A stretch of 64,000 nucleotides of DNA from Pseudomonas sp. HMWF032 (GCF_003060885.1 NZ_QAIG01000012.1:307885-371884); one strand, 5' to 3'. Positions 9,887 to 19,244 are shown, counted from the first letter of the stretch. Notes: generated by a model not told the origin, from the letters alone. Numbers and translations: made by a program.

Positions 9887-10218
9887 TGGAGGCGCTATTT
9901 GCAATCACCCTCGGCGTTTTGGCCGCCAGCGGCACCTACCTGTTGCTGCGCGCGCGCGTCTATCCGGTGGTGCTGGGGCTGACGCTGCTGTCCTATGCGG
10001 TGAACCTGTTTCTGTTGGCCATGGGCCGCCTGGTGACCGGCGGCGCAGCCGTGATCGGCTCAGGCAGCAGCCAGTATGCCGACCCTGTGCCGCAGGCATT
10101 GGTGCTTACCGCGATCGTGATCGGTTTTGCCATGACTGCGTTTGTCGTGGTGTTGTCGCTGCGCGGGCTGGGCGAACTGAAAACCGATCATGTTGACGGC
10201 GAGGAGCCGCGCCGATGA
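9886..10218 (+). CDS. shaC: Na+/H+ antiporter subunit C (NuoK-like)
   Basis: 110 residues, three membrane helices, homologous to NuoK and MnhC. The motif YPVVLGLTLLSYAVNLFLLAMGR and the DPVPQALVLTAIVIGFA block are characteristic of the subunit and hold the buried acidic residue. The start codon shares a base with the shaA stop (TGATG), indicating translational coupling. Confidence 0.94.
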   Translation: MEALFAITLGVLAASGTYLLLRARVYPVVLGLTLLSYAVNLFLLAMGRLVTGGAAVIGSGSSQYADPVPQALVLTAIVIGFAMTAFVVVLSLRGLGELKTDHVDGEEPRR

Positions 10219-11720
10219 ATCATCTGTTGATCCTGCCGATTCTGTTGCCGATGTTTATCGGGGCCGTGCTGCTGATTGCCCACCGCATGGGTAAGCCGGG
10301 CAAGCGTTTGCTGTCACTGCTGGCCACCTGGGCGCTGGTGCCTGTCGCGGTCTGGCTGTTGCTGCTGGCGGGCGATGGTCAGTTGCGGGTGTACGCGCTG
10401 GGTAATTGGCAGCCGCCGTTCGGCATCATCCTGCTGCTGGATCGCCTGAGTGCGCTGTTGCTGCTGTTGACGGCGCTGCTGGGCGGCTTTGCGTTGCTCT
10501 ACGCCAGTCGTGGTGATGATGAGCGTGGCCCCAACTTCCACGCCCTGTTCCAGTTTCAGCTGCTCGGTATCAACGGCGCGTTTCTCACCGGCGATCTGTT
10601 CAACCTGTTCGTGTTCTTCGAGATTCTGCTGATCTCCTCCTATGCCTTGCTGGTGCATGGCAACGGTGCGGCGCGGGTCAAGGCGGGCATGCATTACGTG
10701 GTGCTGAACCTGCTCGGTTCCTCGTTCTTCCTGATCGGCGTGGGCATGCTCTATGGCCTGACCGGCACCCTGAACATGGCCGACCTGGCCGCCAAGGTCG
10801 CCGCTGCCGACCCTGAGCAGGCCCCGTTGCTGGCCGCCGCCGGTTATCTGCTGTTGGTGGTCTTCGCGCTCAAGGCGGCCATCCTACCGCTGTATTTCTG
10901 GTTGCCGCGTGCCTATGCCGCCGCCAGTGCGCCAGTTGCCGCGCTGTTTGCGATAATGACCAAGGTCGGCCTGTACGCGATCCTGCGGGTGTTCACCCTG
11001 ATTTTTGGCAGCGCGGCCGGTGCCTTGGCCAACCTGGCGCATGAGCTGCTCTGGTGGCTGGCGGCCCTGACCATTGTCGCTGGGGTGCTGGGCGCGCTGG
11101 CGGCGCGGCAGCTGCAGGTGTTGCTGGCGTACCTGGTGGTGGTGTCGGTCGGCACCTTGCTCGCGGGTATTGCTCTGGGCAGCGCTGAAGGCTTGAGCGC
11201 GGCGCTGTATTACCTGCTGCACAGCACGCTGGTGGCCGGTGGCCTGTTCCTCCTGGCGGACCTGATCGTGCGTCAGCGCGGCGAGGCGGGCGGTGAGCTG
11301 TTGCAACAGCGCGCGCTGCGCCAGCCTCTGCTGTTGGGCAGTCTGTTCTTTGCCGCGGCTATTTCAGTGGCGGGCTTGCCGCCGTTCTCCGGTTTTCTCG
11401 GCAAGGTGATGCTGCTGCGTGCGGTGCCGCTGGACGGCCATGCCCTGCTGCTCTGGCCGCTGCTGCTGGTCGGCGGCTTGGGTCTGCTGATTGCCCTGAG
11501 CCGGGCGGGCAGTGCGCTGTTTTGGGCAGGCCAGCAACAGCCAGCGGCAAGCGCCGAGAAGGCTGATCCGCGGCGCCTGTTGGCGGCCTGCGGTCTGCTG
11601 CTCGGCAGTTTGCTGCTGGTGGGCGCGGCGCAGCCGATTACCGCGTACCTGCAGGCAACCGCCAATCAGTTGCTGGACCTGCAACCCTACCTGGCGATTA
11701 TTCGTGGAGGTGAAGCATGA
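10215..11720 (+). CDS. shaD: Na+/H+ antiporter subunit D (NuoM/N-like)
   Basis: 501 residues with about 14 membrane helices, the second NuoL/M/N-type antiporter module of the complex. The conserved NLFVFFEILLISSYALL helix carries the essential Glu. ALKAAILPLYFWLPRAYAAASAPVAALFA carries the channel Lys, and LPPFSGFLGK lies near the C-terminus. It overlaps shaC by 4 bases (ATGA). Required with ShaA for ion translocation in the family. Confidence 0.94.
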   Translation: MNHLLILPILLPMFIGAVLLIAHRMGKPGKRLLSLLATWALVPVAVWLLLLAGDGQLRVYALGNWQPPFGIILLLDRLSALLLLLTALLGGFALLYASRGDDERGPNFHALFQFQLLGINGAFLTGDLFNLFVFFEILLISSYALLVHGNGAARVKAGMHYVVLNLLGSSFFLIGVGMLYGLTGTLNMADLAAKVAAADPEQAPLLAAAGYLLLVVFALKAAILPLYFWLPRAYAAASAPVAALFAIMTKVGLYAILRVFTLIFGSAAGALANLAHELLWWLAALTIVAGVLGALAARQLQVLLAYLVVVSVGTLLAGIALGSAEGLSAALYYLLHSTLVAGGLFLLADLIVRQRGEAGGELLQQRALRQPLLLGSLFFAAAISVAGLPPFSGFLGKVMLLRAVPLDGHALLLWPLLLVGGLGLLIALSRAGSALFWAGQQQPAASAEKADPRRLLAACGLLLGSLLLVGAAQPITAYLQATANQLLDLQPYLAIIRGGEA

Positions 11721-12214
11721 AGCGCTGGCTGCCCCATCCGGGCCTGACCCTGCTGCTGACGTTGATCTGGCTGCTGCTGGTCAACAGTTTCAGCCTAGGC
11801 CAGTTGCTACTGGGGGCTTTCCTGGGCTGGGGAATAACTCTGCTGACCCGGCATTTCCTCCTCGACGTGCCCCGCGTGCGCAAGCCGCTAAAGCTGTGTC
11901 TGTTTATGCTCAAGGTGTTCTACGACATCGTCGTGGCCAACCTGCATGTCGCCAAATTGGTGTTGGGGCCGCGCAATCAGCTGAGCCCGGCGTTCGTCGA
12001 GGTGCCCATGGCGATCGACAACAACTTCGTCCTCGCCGTGCTGGCCAGCGTCGTCACTCTGACTCCGGGCACGGTGTCCGCTGGCCTTAGCGCCGATCAC
12101 AAGACCCTGTTGCTGCATGGCCTCGATGTGCCGGACGAGCAGGCCCTGATCGACGAAGTGAAGAGCCGTTACGAAGCGCCGCTGCTGGAGATATTCGAAT
12201 GCTTGCCTACGTAA
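11717..12214 (+). CDS. shaE: Na+/H+ antiporter subunit E
   Basis: 165 residues. Two or three N-terminal helices are followed by a cytoplasmic domain with SVVTLTPGTVSAGLSADHKTLLLHGLDV, the signature of MnhE/MrpE. It overlaps shaD by 4 bases. MrpE is an accessory subunit needed for stability of the membrane complex and has no Complex I counterpart. Confidence 0.93.
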   Translation: MKRWLPHPGLTLLLTLIWLLLVNSFSLGQLLLGAFLGWGITLLTRHFLLDVPRVRKPLKLCLFMLKVFYDIVVANLHVAKLVLGPRNQLSPAFVEVPMAIDNNFVLAVLASVVTLTPGTVSAGLSADHKTLLLHGLDVPDEQALIDEVKSRYEAPLLEIFECLPT

Positions 12215-12468
12215 TTCCCCTGTGTTTTTTCCTCCTCGGCAGCGCGGCGCTGCTTAACGTGCTGCGCCTGATTCAGGGGCCGAGCATGCCGGACCGCGTG
12301 CTGGCGCTGGACACCCTGTACATCAGCGGCCTGGCCCTGATTGTGCTGTTCGGCATCTGGCTGAACTCGGATGTGTTCTTCGAAACGGCGCTGTTGATTG
12401 CCGTTATGGGCTTTGTCAGCACTGTGGCAGTGGGCAAGCATTTGCTGCACGGCGACATCATTGATTGA
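12199..12468 (+). CDS. shaF: Na+/H+ antiporter subunit F
   Basis: 89 residues, three membrane helices. The central GPSMPDRVLALDTL motif is diagnostic of MnhF/PhaF. It overlaps shaE by 16 bases in another frame, a tight coupling usual in these operons. Confidence 0.93.
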   Translation: MLAYVIPLCFFLLGSAALLNVLRLIQGPSMPDRVLALDTLYISGLALIVLFGIWLNSDVFFETALLIAVMGFVSTVAVGKHLLHGDIID

Positions 12469-12478
12469 AGGAATCACC

Positions 12479-12811
12479 ATGCCTTTATGGATCGAAGTAC
12501 TGGTTTCGCTGTTTCTGGTTGTGGGCAGTCTGTTCACCCTGATCGGGGCTATTGGCCTGTATCGCCTGCCAGATTTTTTCACCCGCCTGCACGGCCCAAC
12601 CAAGGGCACCACTCTGGGCGTGGGCGGGGTGATTATCGCCTCGATGATTTTCTTCAGCAGCCAGGTACCGGGCCTGAGCCTGCACGAGCTGCTGATTACC
12701 CTGTTTCTGTTTATCACTGCGCCGGTCAGCGCGCATATGCTGTCCAAGGCAGCGATGCAGAAGAAGGTCAAGCTCTACGAGCGTACCCGCGGCAAACCCT
12801 GGGAGTCCTGA
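12479..12811 (+). CDS. shaG: Na+/H+ antiporter subunit G
   Basis: 110 residues, three membrane helices. IGLYRLPDFFTRLHGPTKGTTLG is the MnhG/PhaG signature. The ATG at 12479 follows GAAGGAATC, and longer upstream reading in the same frame lies inside shaF. Last gene of the antiporter operon. Its TGA stop is completed by the first base of the MITE-like repeat at 12811, so any native terminator has been displaced or replaced. Confidence 0.93.
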   Translation: MPLWIEVLVSLFLVVGSLFTLIGAIGLYRLPDFFTRLHGPTKGTTLGVGGVIIASMIFFSSQVPGLSLHELLITLFLFITAPVSAHMLSKAAMQKKVKLYERTRGKPWES

Positions 12812-12951
12812 GAACCTATTTACGATCTGCTGCGCGTCGGCCCTGCTGCGTTAAAAACAGACTTGGAATGCTCATGTACAAAAGTACACTCCGCTTCCTC
12901 ACCTTTTTTTGCCTTGCATGTTCCTGGCTCGCGAGCTCGTAAACAGGTTCT
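12811..12951. repeat. MITE-like palindromic element, copy 1
   Basis: A 141-base non-coding unit bounded by near-perfect 15-base terminal inverted repeats (AGAACCTATTTACGA at 12811-12825 and its inverse at 12937-12951, 14 of 15 matching). Inside lie a TGTAC...GTACA inverted pair and GCGCAGCAGATC-type subterminal blocks shared with the copy at 36430-36550. It begins exactly at the last base of the shaG stop codon. I believe similar units are dispersed in P. stutzeri/mendocina-type genomes, but this was not searched. Confidence 0.7.
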
Positions 12952-13046
12952 GCTACTTGTTGAGGTACAGCTTTACTCTGCCACTGTGTCTGTTGCCCCA
13001 GATGCTGCCTGGTTAGACTGGCGTTTTAAGCGCAGCGGCGGTTGGT

Positions 13047-13952
13047 ATGCAAAGGCAAGGGCAAGGCGTAGCTATCGGTTGCCTGATCGTGGCCATGGCG
13101 CTGTGGGGCAGTTCCTTTATTGCGCTGAAACTGGCCTTTGCCGAATTGCCGCCGCTGTGGGTGATCTTCGGCCGTATGGCTTTGGGCAGCCTGGTGTTTC
13201 TGCTGGCCTGGCGCTGGCGCGGGCAGATGCACTACCGCACCGGTGATTGGAAGTACCTGCTCGGCCTGGCCGCCTGTGAACCCTGTCTGTATTTCCTCTT
13301 TGAAGCCCTGGCGCTGCAGCACACCAGTGCAGCGCAAGCGGGTATGGTCACGGCCTTGCTGCCGCTGTTGGTGGCGGTGGGGGCCTTTGTCTTCCTGCGC
13401 GAACGGATCAGCCGCACGATGCTGGCGGGGTTTCTGCTCGCGGTGGTGGGTGCGGTGTGGCTGAGCCTGGCCGGTAGCGCCGACGAGCATGCCAGTAACC
13501 CGATTCTTGGCAACTTCTACGAGCTGCTCGCGATGCTTTGCGCCATGGGTTACACCCTGCTGCTCAAGCATCTGTCATCGCGCTACTCGCCCTTTCTGCT
13601 GACCGCCATGGTGGCCTTTGTCGGCACTCTGTTTTTTCTGCCACTGGCGCTCGTCACTGAGCCACTGCCCACAAACATCAGCCCGATGGGCCTGGGCGCG
13701 GTGGCGTACCTGGGGATTCTGGTCACGGTGGGCGCTTACGGGTTGTACAACTTTGGCGTCAGCCGCTTGCCGGCCAGCCAGGCCTCGGGCTTTACCAACC
13801 TGATCCCGGTATTCACCCTGCTGTTCGCCATACTGTTATTGGGCGAAAGCCTGAATGGCATGCAGGTGCTGTCTGCAGTCTTGGTATTTGCTGGCGTGTT
13901 GTTGAGTCAATGGCGTGGGGCACGTGTGTTACCAGCCGGTGTTCTGGATTAG
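13047..13952 (+). CDS. DMT-superfamily (EamA) permease
   Basis: 301 residues with ten predicted membrane helices in two EamA repeats. The first contains MALWGSSFIALKLAF and PLWVIFGRMALGSLVFL, the second MGYTLLLKHLSSRYSPFLLTAMVAF and SGFTNLIPVFTLLFAILLLGE. This is the RhaT/EamA class, typically exporters of amino acids or metabolites. No substrate can be assigned. The start is ATG 13047 with only a weak ribosome site. The next gene begins 10 bases downstream, so the two may be co-transcribed. Confidence 0.87.
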   Translation: MQRQGQGVAIGCLIVAMALWGSSFIALKLAFAELPPLWVIFGRMALGSLVFLLAWRWRGQMHYRTGDWKYLLGLAACEPCLYFLFEALALQHTSAAQAGMVTALLPLLVAVGAFVFLRERISRTMLAGFLLAVVGAVWLSLAGSADEHASNPILGNFYELLAMLCAMGYTLLLKHLSSRYSPFLLTAMVAFVGTLFFLPLALVTEPLPTNISPMGLGAVAYLGILVTVGAYGLYNFGVSRLPASQASGFTNLIPVFTLLFAILLLGESLNGMQVLSAVLVFAGVLLSQWRGARVLPAGVLD

Positions 13953-13962
13953 GGGGTAAGGT

Positions 13963-15057
13963 ATGAGCGATTCAAGAAGCTGGGCGCGCGAAGCCATTCG
14001 CATCATTGCGGCGGATTTTCAGCGCAGCGCCGACACCCACCTGATTCCCTTGGCGTTGCCGGGTTTGCCGGGCGTTGAGCTGTATTTCAAGGACGAATCC
14101 AGCCACCCCACCGGCAGCCTCAAACACCGCCTGGCGCGCTCGCTGTTTCTTTATGCGTTGTGTAACGGCTGGCTCAAGCCCGGTGCTCCGGTGATCGAGG
14201 CGTCCAGCGGTTCCACGGCGATTTCCGAGGCCTATTTCGCCCGCTTGCTGGGGCTGCGGTTTATCGCGGTGATGCCGGCCAGTACCTCAAAGGAGAAGAT
14301 CGCGCAGATCGCCTTCTACGGCGGCCAGAGCCATCTGGTGGACGACCCGACGCTGATTTACGCCGAGTCCGAGCGCCTGGCCCGTGAAACGGGTGGGCAT
14401 TTTATGGACCAATTCACTTACGCCGAGCGCGCCACCGACTGGCGGGCCAACAACAACATCGCCGAGTCGATCTTCCAGCAGCTGCGCAGCGAGCGCTTTT
14501 CCGAGCCGAGCTGGCTGGTTTCCAGCCCTGGCACCGGCGGTACGTTGGCGACCCTGGGACGCTATGTGCGCTATCGCTGCCACAGCACCCAAGTGCTGTG
14601 CGCCGATGCCGAGCGCTCGGTGTTCTTCGATTATTACCGCACGGGTGATGCCAGCCTGTGTTTGAACCATGGCTCGCGCATTGAAGGCATCGGTCGTCCA
14701 CGGGTCGAAGCGTCGTTTCTGCCGTCTGTGATTGATGCCATGTGCAAGGTGCCCGATGCCCTGTCATTGGCTGCCATGCACTACCTGGCGCAGCGTTTGG
14801 GGCGCAAAGTGGGCGGCTCCAGCGGCACCAACCTGATTGGCGCACTGCTGGTGGCGCAACGCATGGTCGCGGCGGGGGAGTCCGGTTCGGTGGTGGCGAT
14901 TCTCTGCGACGGCGGCGAACGCTATGCCGACACCTACTACAACCCAACCTGGCTCAGCGCTCAAGGTTTCGAGCTGACTGAGCTAATCGAAGCCGTGGCC
15001 GACTGCACCGAGCGTGGCACTCCATTGCCCATCGATCTGCCCAGCGCAGGGCTCTAA
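13963..15057 (+). CDS. PLP-dependent cysteine synthase / cysteine desulfhydrase family protein
   Basis: 364 residues, fold type II PLP enzyme. The cofactor lysine is Lys 54 in HPTGSLKHR. The substrate loop is [15 protein letters not shown], the phosphate loop is [15 protein letters not shown], and a C-terminal [12 protein letters not shown] is typical of the family. The SSGSTA loop and length fit the Cds1-like L-cysteine desulfhydrase subgroup rather than CysK or CysM. It could release H2S from cysteine or act on a related amino acid; this is inference. The preceding permease, 10 bases upstream, may handle the same metabolite. Confidence 0.83.
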   Translation: MSDSRSWAREAIRIIAADFQRSADTHLIPLALPGLPGVELYFKDESSHPTGSLKHRLARSLFLYALCNGWLKPGAPVIEASSGSTAISEAYFARLLGLRFIAVMPASTSKEKIAQIAFYGGQSHLVDDPTLIYAESERLARETGGHFMDQFTYAERATDWRANNNIAESIFQQLRSERFSEPSWLVSSPGTGGTLATLGRYVRYRCHSTQVLCADAERSVFFDYYRTGDASLCLNHGSRIEGIGRPRVEASFLPSVIDAMCKVPDALSLAAMHYLAQRLGRKVGGSSGTNLIGALLVAQRMVAAGESGSVVAILCDGGERYADTYYNPTWLSAQGFELTELIEAVADCTERGTPLPIDLPSAGL

Positions 15058-15077
15058 CGCAAAAAGGTGCGCCGCTC

Positions 15078-15224
15078 TGTGGGAGGCGCTTTAGCGGCGA
15101 GCAGTTGCCAGCCCATTCGCGGCTAAAGCCCCTCCTACAAAGCTGGAGTGACTGAACCGCCGTAACCCGGATGCAATCTGGGCTACGGACTGCGCCGTTT
15201 TGTGAGCGGCGCTTCAGCGGCGAC
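15078..15224. repeat. REP-like repeat cluster (inverted pair plus a third unit)
   Basis: TGTGGGAGGCGCTTTAGC (from 15078) faces the inverted GGCTAAAGCCCCTCCTACA ending at 15139, a classic Pseudomonas REP doublet. A third related unit, TGTGAGCGGCGCTTCAGC, starts at 15201. Between them CCCGGATGCAATCTGGG (about 15168-15184) is another short palindrome common in Pseudomonas. They lie between convergent genes and may stabilise 3' ends or terminate transcription. Confidence 0.75.
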
Positions 15225-15246
15225 CAAGTTTGGCATCAGCCGTGGG

Positions 15247-16863
15247 TCAAGCTTCTGCAATCCCCAGCATGTCGCGAATCACCGCCTCGGCCACGCGAAT
15301 GCCATCCACCCCGGCGGAGAGAATGCCGCCGGCGTAACCCGCGCCTTCGCCAGCCGGATACAAACCGCGCACGTTAAGGCTCTGCATATCCGCGCCACGG
15401 GTGATGCGCAGCGGCGAGGAGGTGCGGGTTTCGATGCCAGTCAGCACCGCGTCATGCAGGTCAAAGCCTTTGATCTGCTTGCCGAAGGCCGGTAGCGCTT
15501 CGCGGATTGCCTCGATGGCAAAGTCCGGCAGCGCCAGAGCCAGGTCACCGAGCTTGATTCCGGGTTTGTACGAAGGCTCTACGCTGCCCAGTTCGGTAGA
15601 GGGCTTGCCGGCAATAAAGTCGCCAACCAGCTGTCCCGGTGCTTCGTAGCTGCTGCCGCCGAGCAGATAGGCCTGCGACTCCAAACGCTCCTGCAATTCA
15701 ACACCGGCCAGTGGGCCGCCTGGGTAATCCTGCTCTGGAGTAATGCCGACGACGATGCCGGCGTTGGCGTTGCGTTCGTTTCGTGAGTACTGGCTCATGC
15801 CGTTGGTCACCACGCGGTTCGGCTCCGAGGTGGCCGCAACCACGGTGCCGCCAGGGCACATGCAGAAGCTGTAGACCGAGCGGCCGTTCTTGGCGTGGTG
15901 CACCAGTTTGTAGTCGGCTGCGCCCAATTTCGGGTGGCCGGCGTATTTGCCCAGGCGGGCGCGGTCGATCAGGCCTTGCGGGTGCTCGATACGGAAGCCC
16001 ACCGAGAACGGTTTGGCTTCCATAAAGACCTCGCGCTTGTGCAGCATGCGGAAGGTGTCACGCGAGCTGTGGCCCAGGGCCAGGATCACCTGGCGGCTGA
16101 GAATCTGCTCGCCGCTGTCGAGCACCACGCCCTTGAACTGACCGTCTTCAATCAGTACATCACTGACGCGTTGCTGGAAGCGCACTTCGCCGCCCAGCGC
16201 TTTGATCTCTTCGCGCATGGTGGCGACCACGCCGGTGAGGCGGAAGGTGCCGATATGTGGCTTGCTGACGTAGAGAATTTCCTCTGGCGCGCCGGCTTTG
16301 ACGAACTCCTGCAGTACCTTGCGCCCGTAATGTTTGGGGTCTTTGATCTGGCTGTACAGCTTGCCGTCGGAGAAGGTGCCGGCACCGCCTTCGCCGAATT
16401 GCACGTTGGACTCGGGGTTAAGCACGTTCTTGCGCCACAGGCCCCAGGTGTCCTTGGTGCGCTGGCGCACTTCGGTGCCGCGTTCCAGCACGATGGGCTT
16501 GAGTCCGGCCTGGGCGAGAATCAGCGCGGCGAAAATCCCGCACGGGCCGAAACCGACTACCAGTGGACGCTCTGCGAGGTTCTCGGGCGCCATGCCAACT
16601 GGCTTGTAAGCGGTATCCGGGGTGACGCTGATATGCCGGTCATCGCTGAACGTGGCCAGCAGCGCCGCTTCATCGCGCAGCTCGCAGTCGAGGGTGTAGA
16701 TAAAGTGCATTTCAGTGGATTTCTTGCGCGCATCGTAGCTGCGCTTGAACAAGGTGAAGTCGAGCAGCTCGCTGTCGGCAATCCCCAGGCGCTGGACGAT
16801 AGCCGGGCGCAGGGCCTCGTCGGGATGATCGAGGGGCAGCTTGAGTTCGGTGATACGAAGCAT
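15247..16863 (-). CDS. NAD(P)/FAD-dependent oxidoreductase (COG2509 type)
   Basis: 538 residues. The N-terminal ~90 residues form a small alpha/beta domain typical of this family. Then comes a Rossmann FAD-binding motif, PLVVGFGPCGIFAALILAQAGLKPIVLERG (about 100-130). FSDGKLYSQIKD and a second dinucleotide-like segment VILALGHSSRD follow. The C-terminal motif GLYPAGEGAGYAGGILSAGVDGIRVAEAV closes the FAD site. These uncharacterised dehydrogenases are widespread and of unknown substrate. Start ATG at 16863. Confidence 0.85.
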   Translation of the reverse strand: MLRITELKLPLDHPDEALRPAIVQRLGIADSELLDFTLFKRSYDARKKSTEMHFIYTLDCELRDEAALLATFSDDRHISVTPDTAYKPVGMAPENLAERPLVVGFGPCGIFAALILAQAGLKPIVLERGTEVRQRTKDTWGLWRKNVLNPESNVQFGEGGAGTFSDGKLYSQIKDPKHYGRKVLQEFVKAGAPEEILYVSKPHIGTFRLTGVVATMREEIKALGGEVRFQQRVSDVLIEDGQFKGVVLDSGEQILSRQVILALGHSSRDTFRMLHKREVFMEAKPFSVGFRIEHPQGLIDRARLGKYAGHPKLGAADYKLVHHAKNGRSVYSFCMCPGGTVVAATSEPNRVVTNGMSQYSRNERNANAGIVVGITPEQDYPGGPLAGVELQERLESQAYLLGGSSYEAPGQLVGDFIAGKPSTELGSVEPSYKPGIKLGDLALALPDFAIEAIREALPAFGKQIKGFDLHDAVLTGIETRTSSPLRITRGADMQSLNVRGLYPAGEGAGYAGGILSAGVDGIRVAEAVIRDMLGIAEA

Positions 16864-16985
16864 GAGGGACGATCCACTTTCAGGGCCGGAGGCAACCCGG
16901 CAGCTTTTAAAAGGCGGCGATTATACGCCTGATCGGTGGTTAAAGGCCGCCACCGATCTCGGGCAGCGGCTTGGCATGCTGAGGG

Positions 16986-17993
16986 TTAGCGTGCTTCAGG
17001 TTTAACCCAGGCCAGCATCACATCGAGCATGCGGTTGGCGAAGGCCCATTCGTTGTCATACCAGGCCAAGACCTTGACCAGATCGCCCTGTACGCGGGTG
17101 TGGCTGAGGTCGACCACGCAGGACACCGGGTAACCATTGAAGTCGCTGGACACCAGTGCCAGCTCGTTGCACTCCATGACTCCAGGCGGTAACTGCAAGG
17201 CACCGGCTTGTAGCGCGACGTTGATCGCTTCACGGCTGGTCGGGCGTTCGCTGGTAAACGTCAGGTCGACCAGCGAGACGTTGGGGGTCGGTACGCGTAT
17301 CGACAGGCCATCCAGGCGGCCAGCCAGCTCCGGCATGACCAGGCCGATGGCCTTGGCCGCGCCGGTGCTGGTGGGGATCATCGACAGGGCGGCGGCGCGG
17401 GCGCGATAGAGGTCGCTGTGGGTCTTGTCCAGCAGGTTCTGGTCATTGGTGTAGGAATGGATGGTGTTCACCAGCCCCTGACGAATGCCCACGGCCTCGT
17501 GCAGCACCTTGGCCATCGGCGCCAGGCAGTTGGTGGTGCAGGAGGCGTTGGACACGATCTGCTGATCCCCCAGCAGTTGGTGATTAACGCCGTAGACCAC
17601 AGTCAGGTCAGCGCTGTCCAGCGGGTGTGAAAGCAGCACACGTGGGCTACCGGCGCTGATGTGCTGTTCGACCTGTTCGCGCTTCTTCAACTTGCCAGTG
17701 CATTCGAGCACCAGATCCACTGCTTGCTCACGCCAGGGTAAGTGTGTCACTTCGCGCTCGCGCAGCAGCTGGATCGGATGACCGTCTACCCGCAAGGTGT
17801 CGCCGTCCAGGCTGATCTGCCCAGGAAAGCGGCCGAACGTGGAGTCGAAGCGGGTGAGGTGGGCGAGGGTGCTTTGCTCACCCAGGTCATTGATGGCGGT
17901 GAGGTGGATCTGCTGCTGCAGTTTGCGCTCGAACAACGCGCGCACCAGGCAACGACCGATACGTCCATATCCATTGATGGCAATGCGCAGCAT
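16986..17993 (-). CDS. Glyceraldehyde-3-phosphate / erythrose-4-phosphate dehydrogenase family enzyme
   Basis: 335 residues. N-terminal NAD-binding MLRIAINGYGRIGR; catalytic Cys 152 in SNASCTTN; catalytic His 179 in NTIHSYTNDQ; and the C-terminal VLAWYDNEWAFANRM. All residues needed for phosphorylating aldehyde oxidation are present. The N-terminal region (TAINDLGEQSTLAHLTRFDSTFGRF) resembles Epd-type proteins more than glycolytic GapA, so an erythrose-4-phosphate (vitamin B6 route) or gluconeogenic role is possible. Neighbours do not decide between these. Confidence 0.88.
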   Translation of the reverse strand: MLRIAINGYGRIGRCLVRALFERKLQQQIHLTAINDLGEQSTLAHLTRFDSTFGRFPGQISLDGDTLRVDGHPIQLLREREVTHLPWREQAVDLVLECTGKLKKREQVEQHISAGSPRVLLSHPLDSADLTVVYGVNHQLLGDQQIVSNASCTTNCLAPMAKVLHEAVGIRQGLVNTIHSYTNDQNLLDKTHSDLYRARAAALSMIPTSTGAAKAIGLVMPELAGRLDGLSIRVPTPNVSLVDLTFTSERPTSREAINVALQAGALQLPPGVMECNELALVSSDFNGYPVSCVVDLSHTRVQGDLVKVLAWYDNEWAFANRMLDVMLAWVKPEAR

Positions 17994-18089
17994 AGTGATC
18001 TTCCTTTGGCTGACTTCCCTCTCAGCTTAGGTCAATTGCCTGTCAGGTAACTGATCTATCTCAGCTCACTGCGCATTGATGTGGTGTGG

Positions 18090-18761
18090 TTAGTCGTTAC
18101 GTGCGCCGCCTAGGTAGCCGCAGCCGCGCAGGATTTGACCGTTGAGGCGCAACTCGGCACTCAGGTGCTGGATGGCGCCACTCATGCTGTCGACACAGCG
18201 TTGTTTGGCTACCCAGAGTTCAAGGCGCTGGCCATTGGCCTCGCTGCTCAGGTTCAGCCGGCCTTCCGGCAGTTGTTCTTCCAGATAGGGCAGCGCCTGA
18301 GGCTCTTGTCCCGGGCGGTGCAGGACCAGTCCCTGGTTACTCACCGCAATGCTCCAGTCCGGTTCATGGCCGCTGGCACGCAGCAGGGTGCGGGCAAAGT
18401 TAATGTCCTTACAGCCATGCCCTTCGGCCTGCAAGCGATACACCTGGCTGGGGAGAAATTTGCCGTCGACATCTTTCTGGGAGCTGGCCTGCAACAGCCC
18501 ACGCATATCGACATACAAGCTGCTAGGGCCGTTAGCCAGAAGGCCGACCGCATCGCGGCTCAATCCATTTGCTCCGGCATCCTCAACCACAAACTGGCGC
18601 TGCTCCTGGCAGGGGCGAAAGCGCAGTTGTCCGGCGTTCAGGCTCAGCTCACCCTGCAGACGGCTCTGTGTGGGCGCGGTTTCAGTGGGTTTGTCGGTAA
18701 ACACCTGGCAACTGGCGAGCAGTGGCAGCAAGACAAGGCAGAACGGACGGCTGAAACGCAT
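18090..18761 (-). CDS. Outer membrane-type lipoprotein, conserved hypothetical (COG3650-like)
   Basis: 223 residues from the ATG at 18761, which has CAGGAG 8 bases upstream and yields a signal with lipobox LLASC. The longer frame (to 18788) is rejected. The mature protein is beta-rich with two similar halves, each containing a Cys followed by a Trp/Val strand (LRFRPCQEQRQFVV; LELWVAKQRCVDSMSG), as in the COG3650 family of predicted membrane proteins. No known function. It is the last conserved gene before the accessory island. Confidence 0.75.
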   Translation of the reverse strand: MRFSRPFCLVLLPLLASCQVFTDKPTETAPTQSRLQGELSLNAGQLRFRPCQEQRQFVVEDAGANGLSRDAVGLLANGPSSLYVDMRGLLQASSQKDVDGKFLPSQVYRLQAEGHGCKDINFARTLLRASGHEPDWSIAVSNQGLVLHRPGQEPQALPYLEEQLPEGRLNLSSEANGQRLELWVAKQRCVDSMSGAIQHLSAELRLNGQILRGCGYLGGARND

Positions 18762-19178
18762 CGTGACACTCCTGAAAAGTGCGCTCACGTTACCTAGGCA
18801 CCTGAATGATCACAAGGGGAATGGAGGAGCAATTGAGCGGATTATGGTTGAGAAAAATCAGTGGTATAACCAGTCAGTAATTAGCCGTTCATGGTTTAAA
18901 TAATAACGAAAACTGAATGCTGGGTTGCACCGAAATAGTTGCTGGCAAACTTTAAGAGGTTGCCGGCCTGGTATTAACATGCAGGCAAAGCGCTGTGGCC
19001 GATGAAGAATTGCGAGTATCGACCCAGAAGAGAACGGATGTCAGTCATATAACGAGCCGAAACCAAATGAACTCAGATAATTTGTAAAAGCAAAGGGCTG
19101 ACTTGGATGTTGCGATTTTGTGTCCTGCACATATTTTTATGCTTCCTTGCATCTTAAGTCCGCTGATTTTATAGCCGC
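18762..19178. other. AT-rich non-coding stretch at the left edge of the cassette island
   Basis: About 420 bases without a credible ORF or ribosome site on either strand. Composition is clearly more AT-rich than the neighbouring lipoprotein gene. Possibly a gene-less cassette remnant or the distal junction of the integrated element. No repeat matching the tRNA-Ser fragment at 23024 was seen here. Confidence 0.5.
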
Positions 19179-19244
19179 TTCTAACGTTTGGCTAAGGGGG
19201 CACGTTCAGTGAGCACAGCGAACAGTTCGAACCAGTTGTTACGT
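19179..19244 (-). other. attC site 5 (end of glyoxalase-family cassette)
   Basis: Read on the minus strand: left core ACGTAAC, spacer AACTG, GTTCGAA (2L), a central palindrome, CCTTAGC (2R), spacer CAAAC, right core GTTAGAA. The 66-base length and arms match the other attC sites in the window. 2L carries the extra C that sets minus-strand orientation. Confidence 0.82.
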
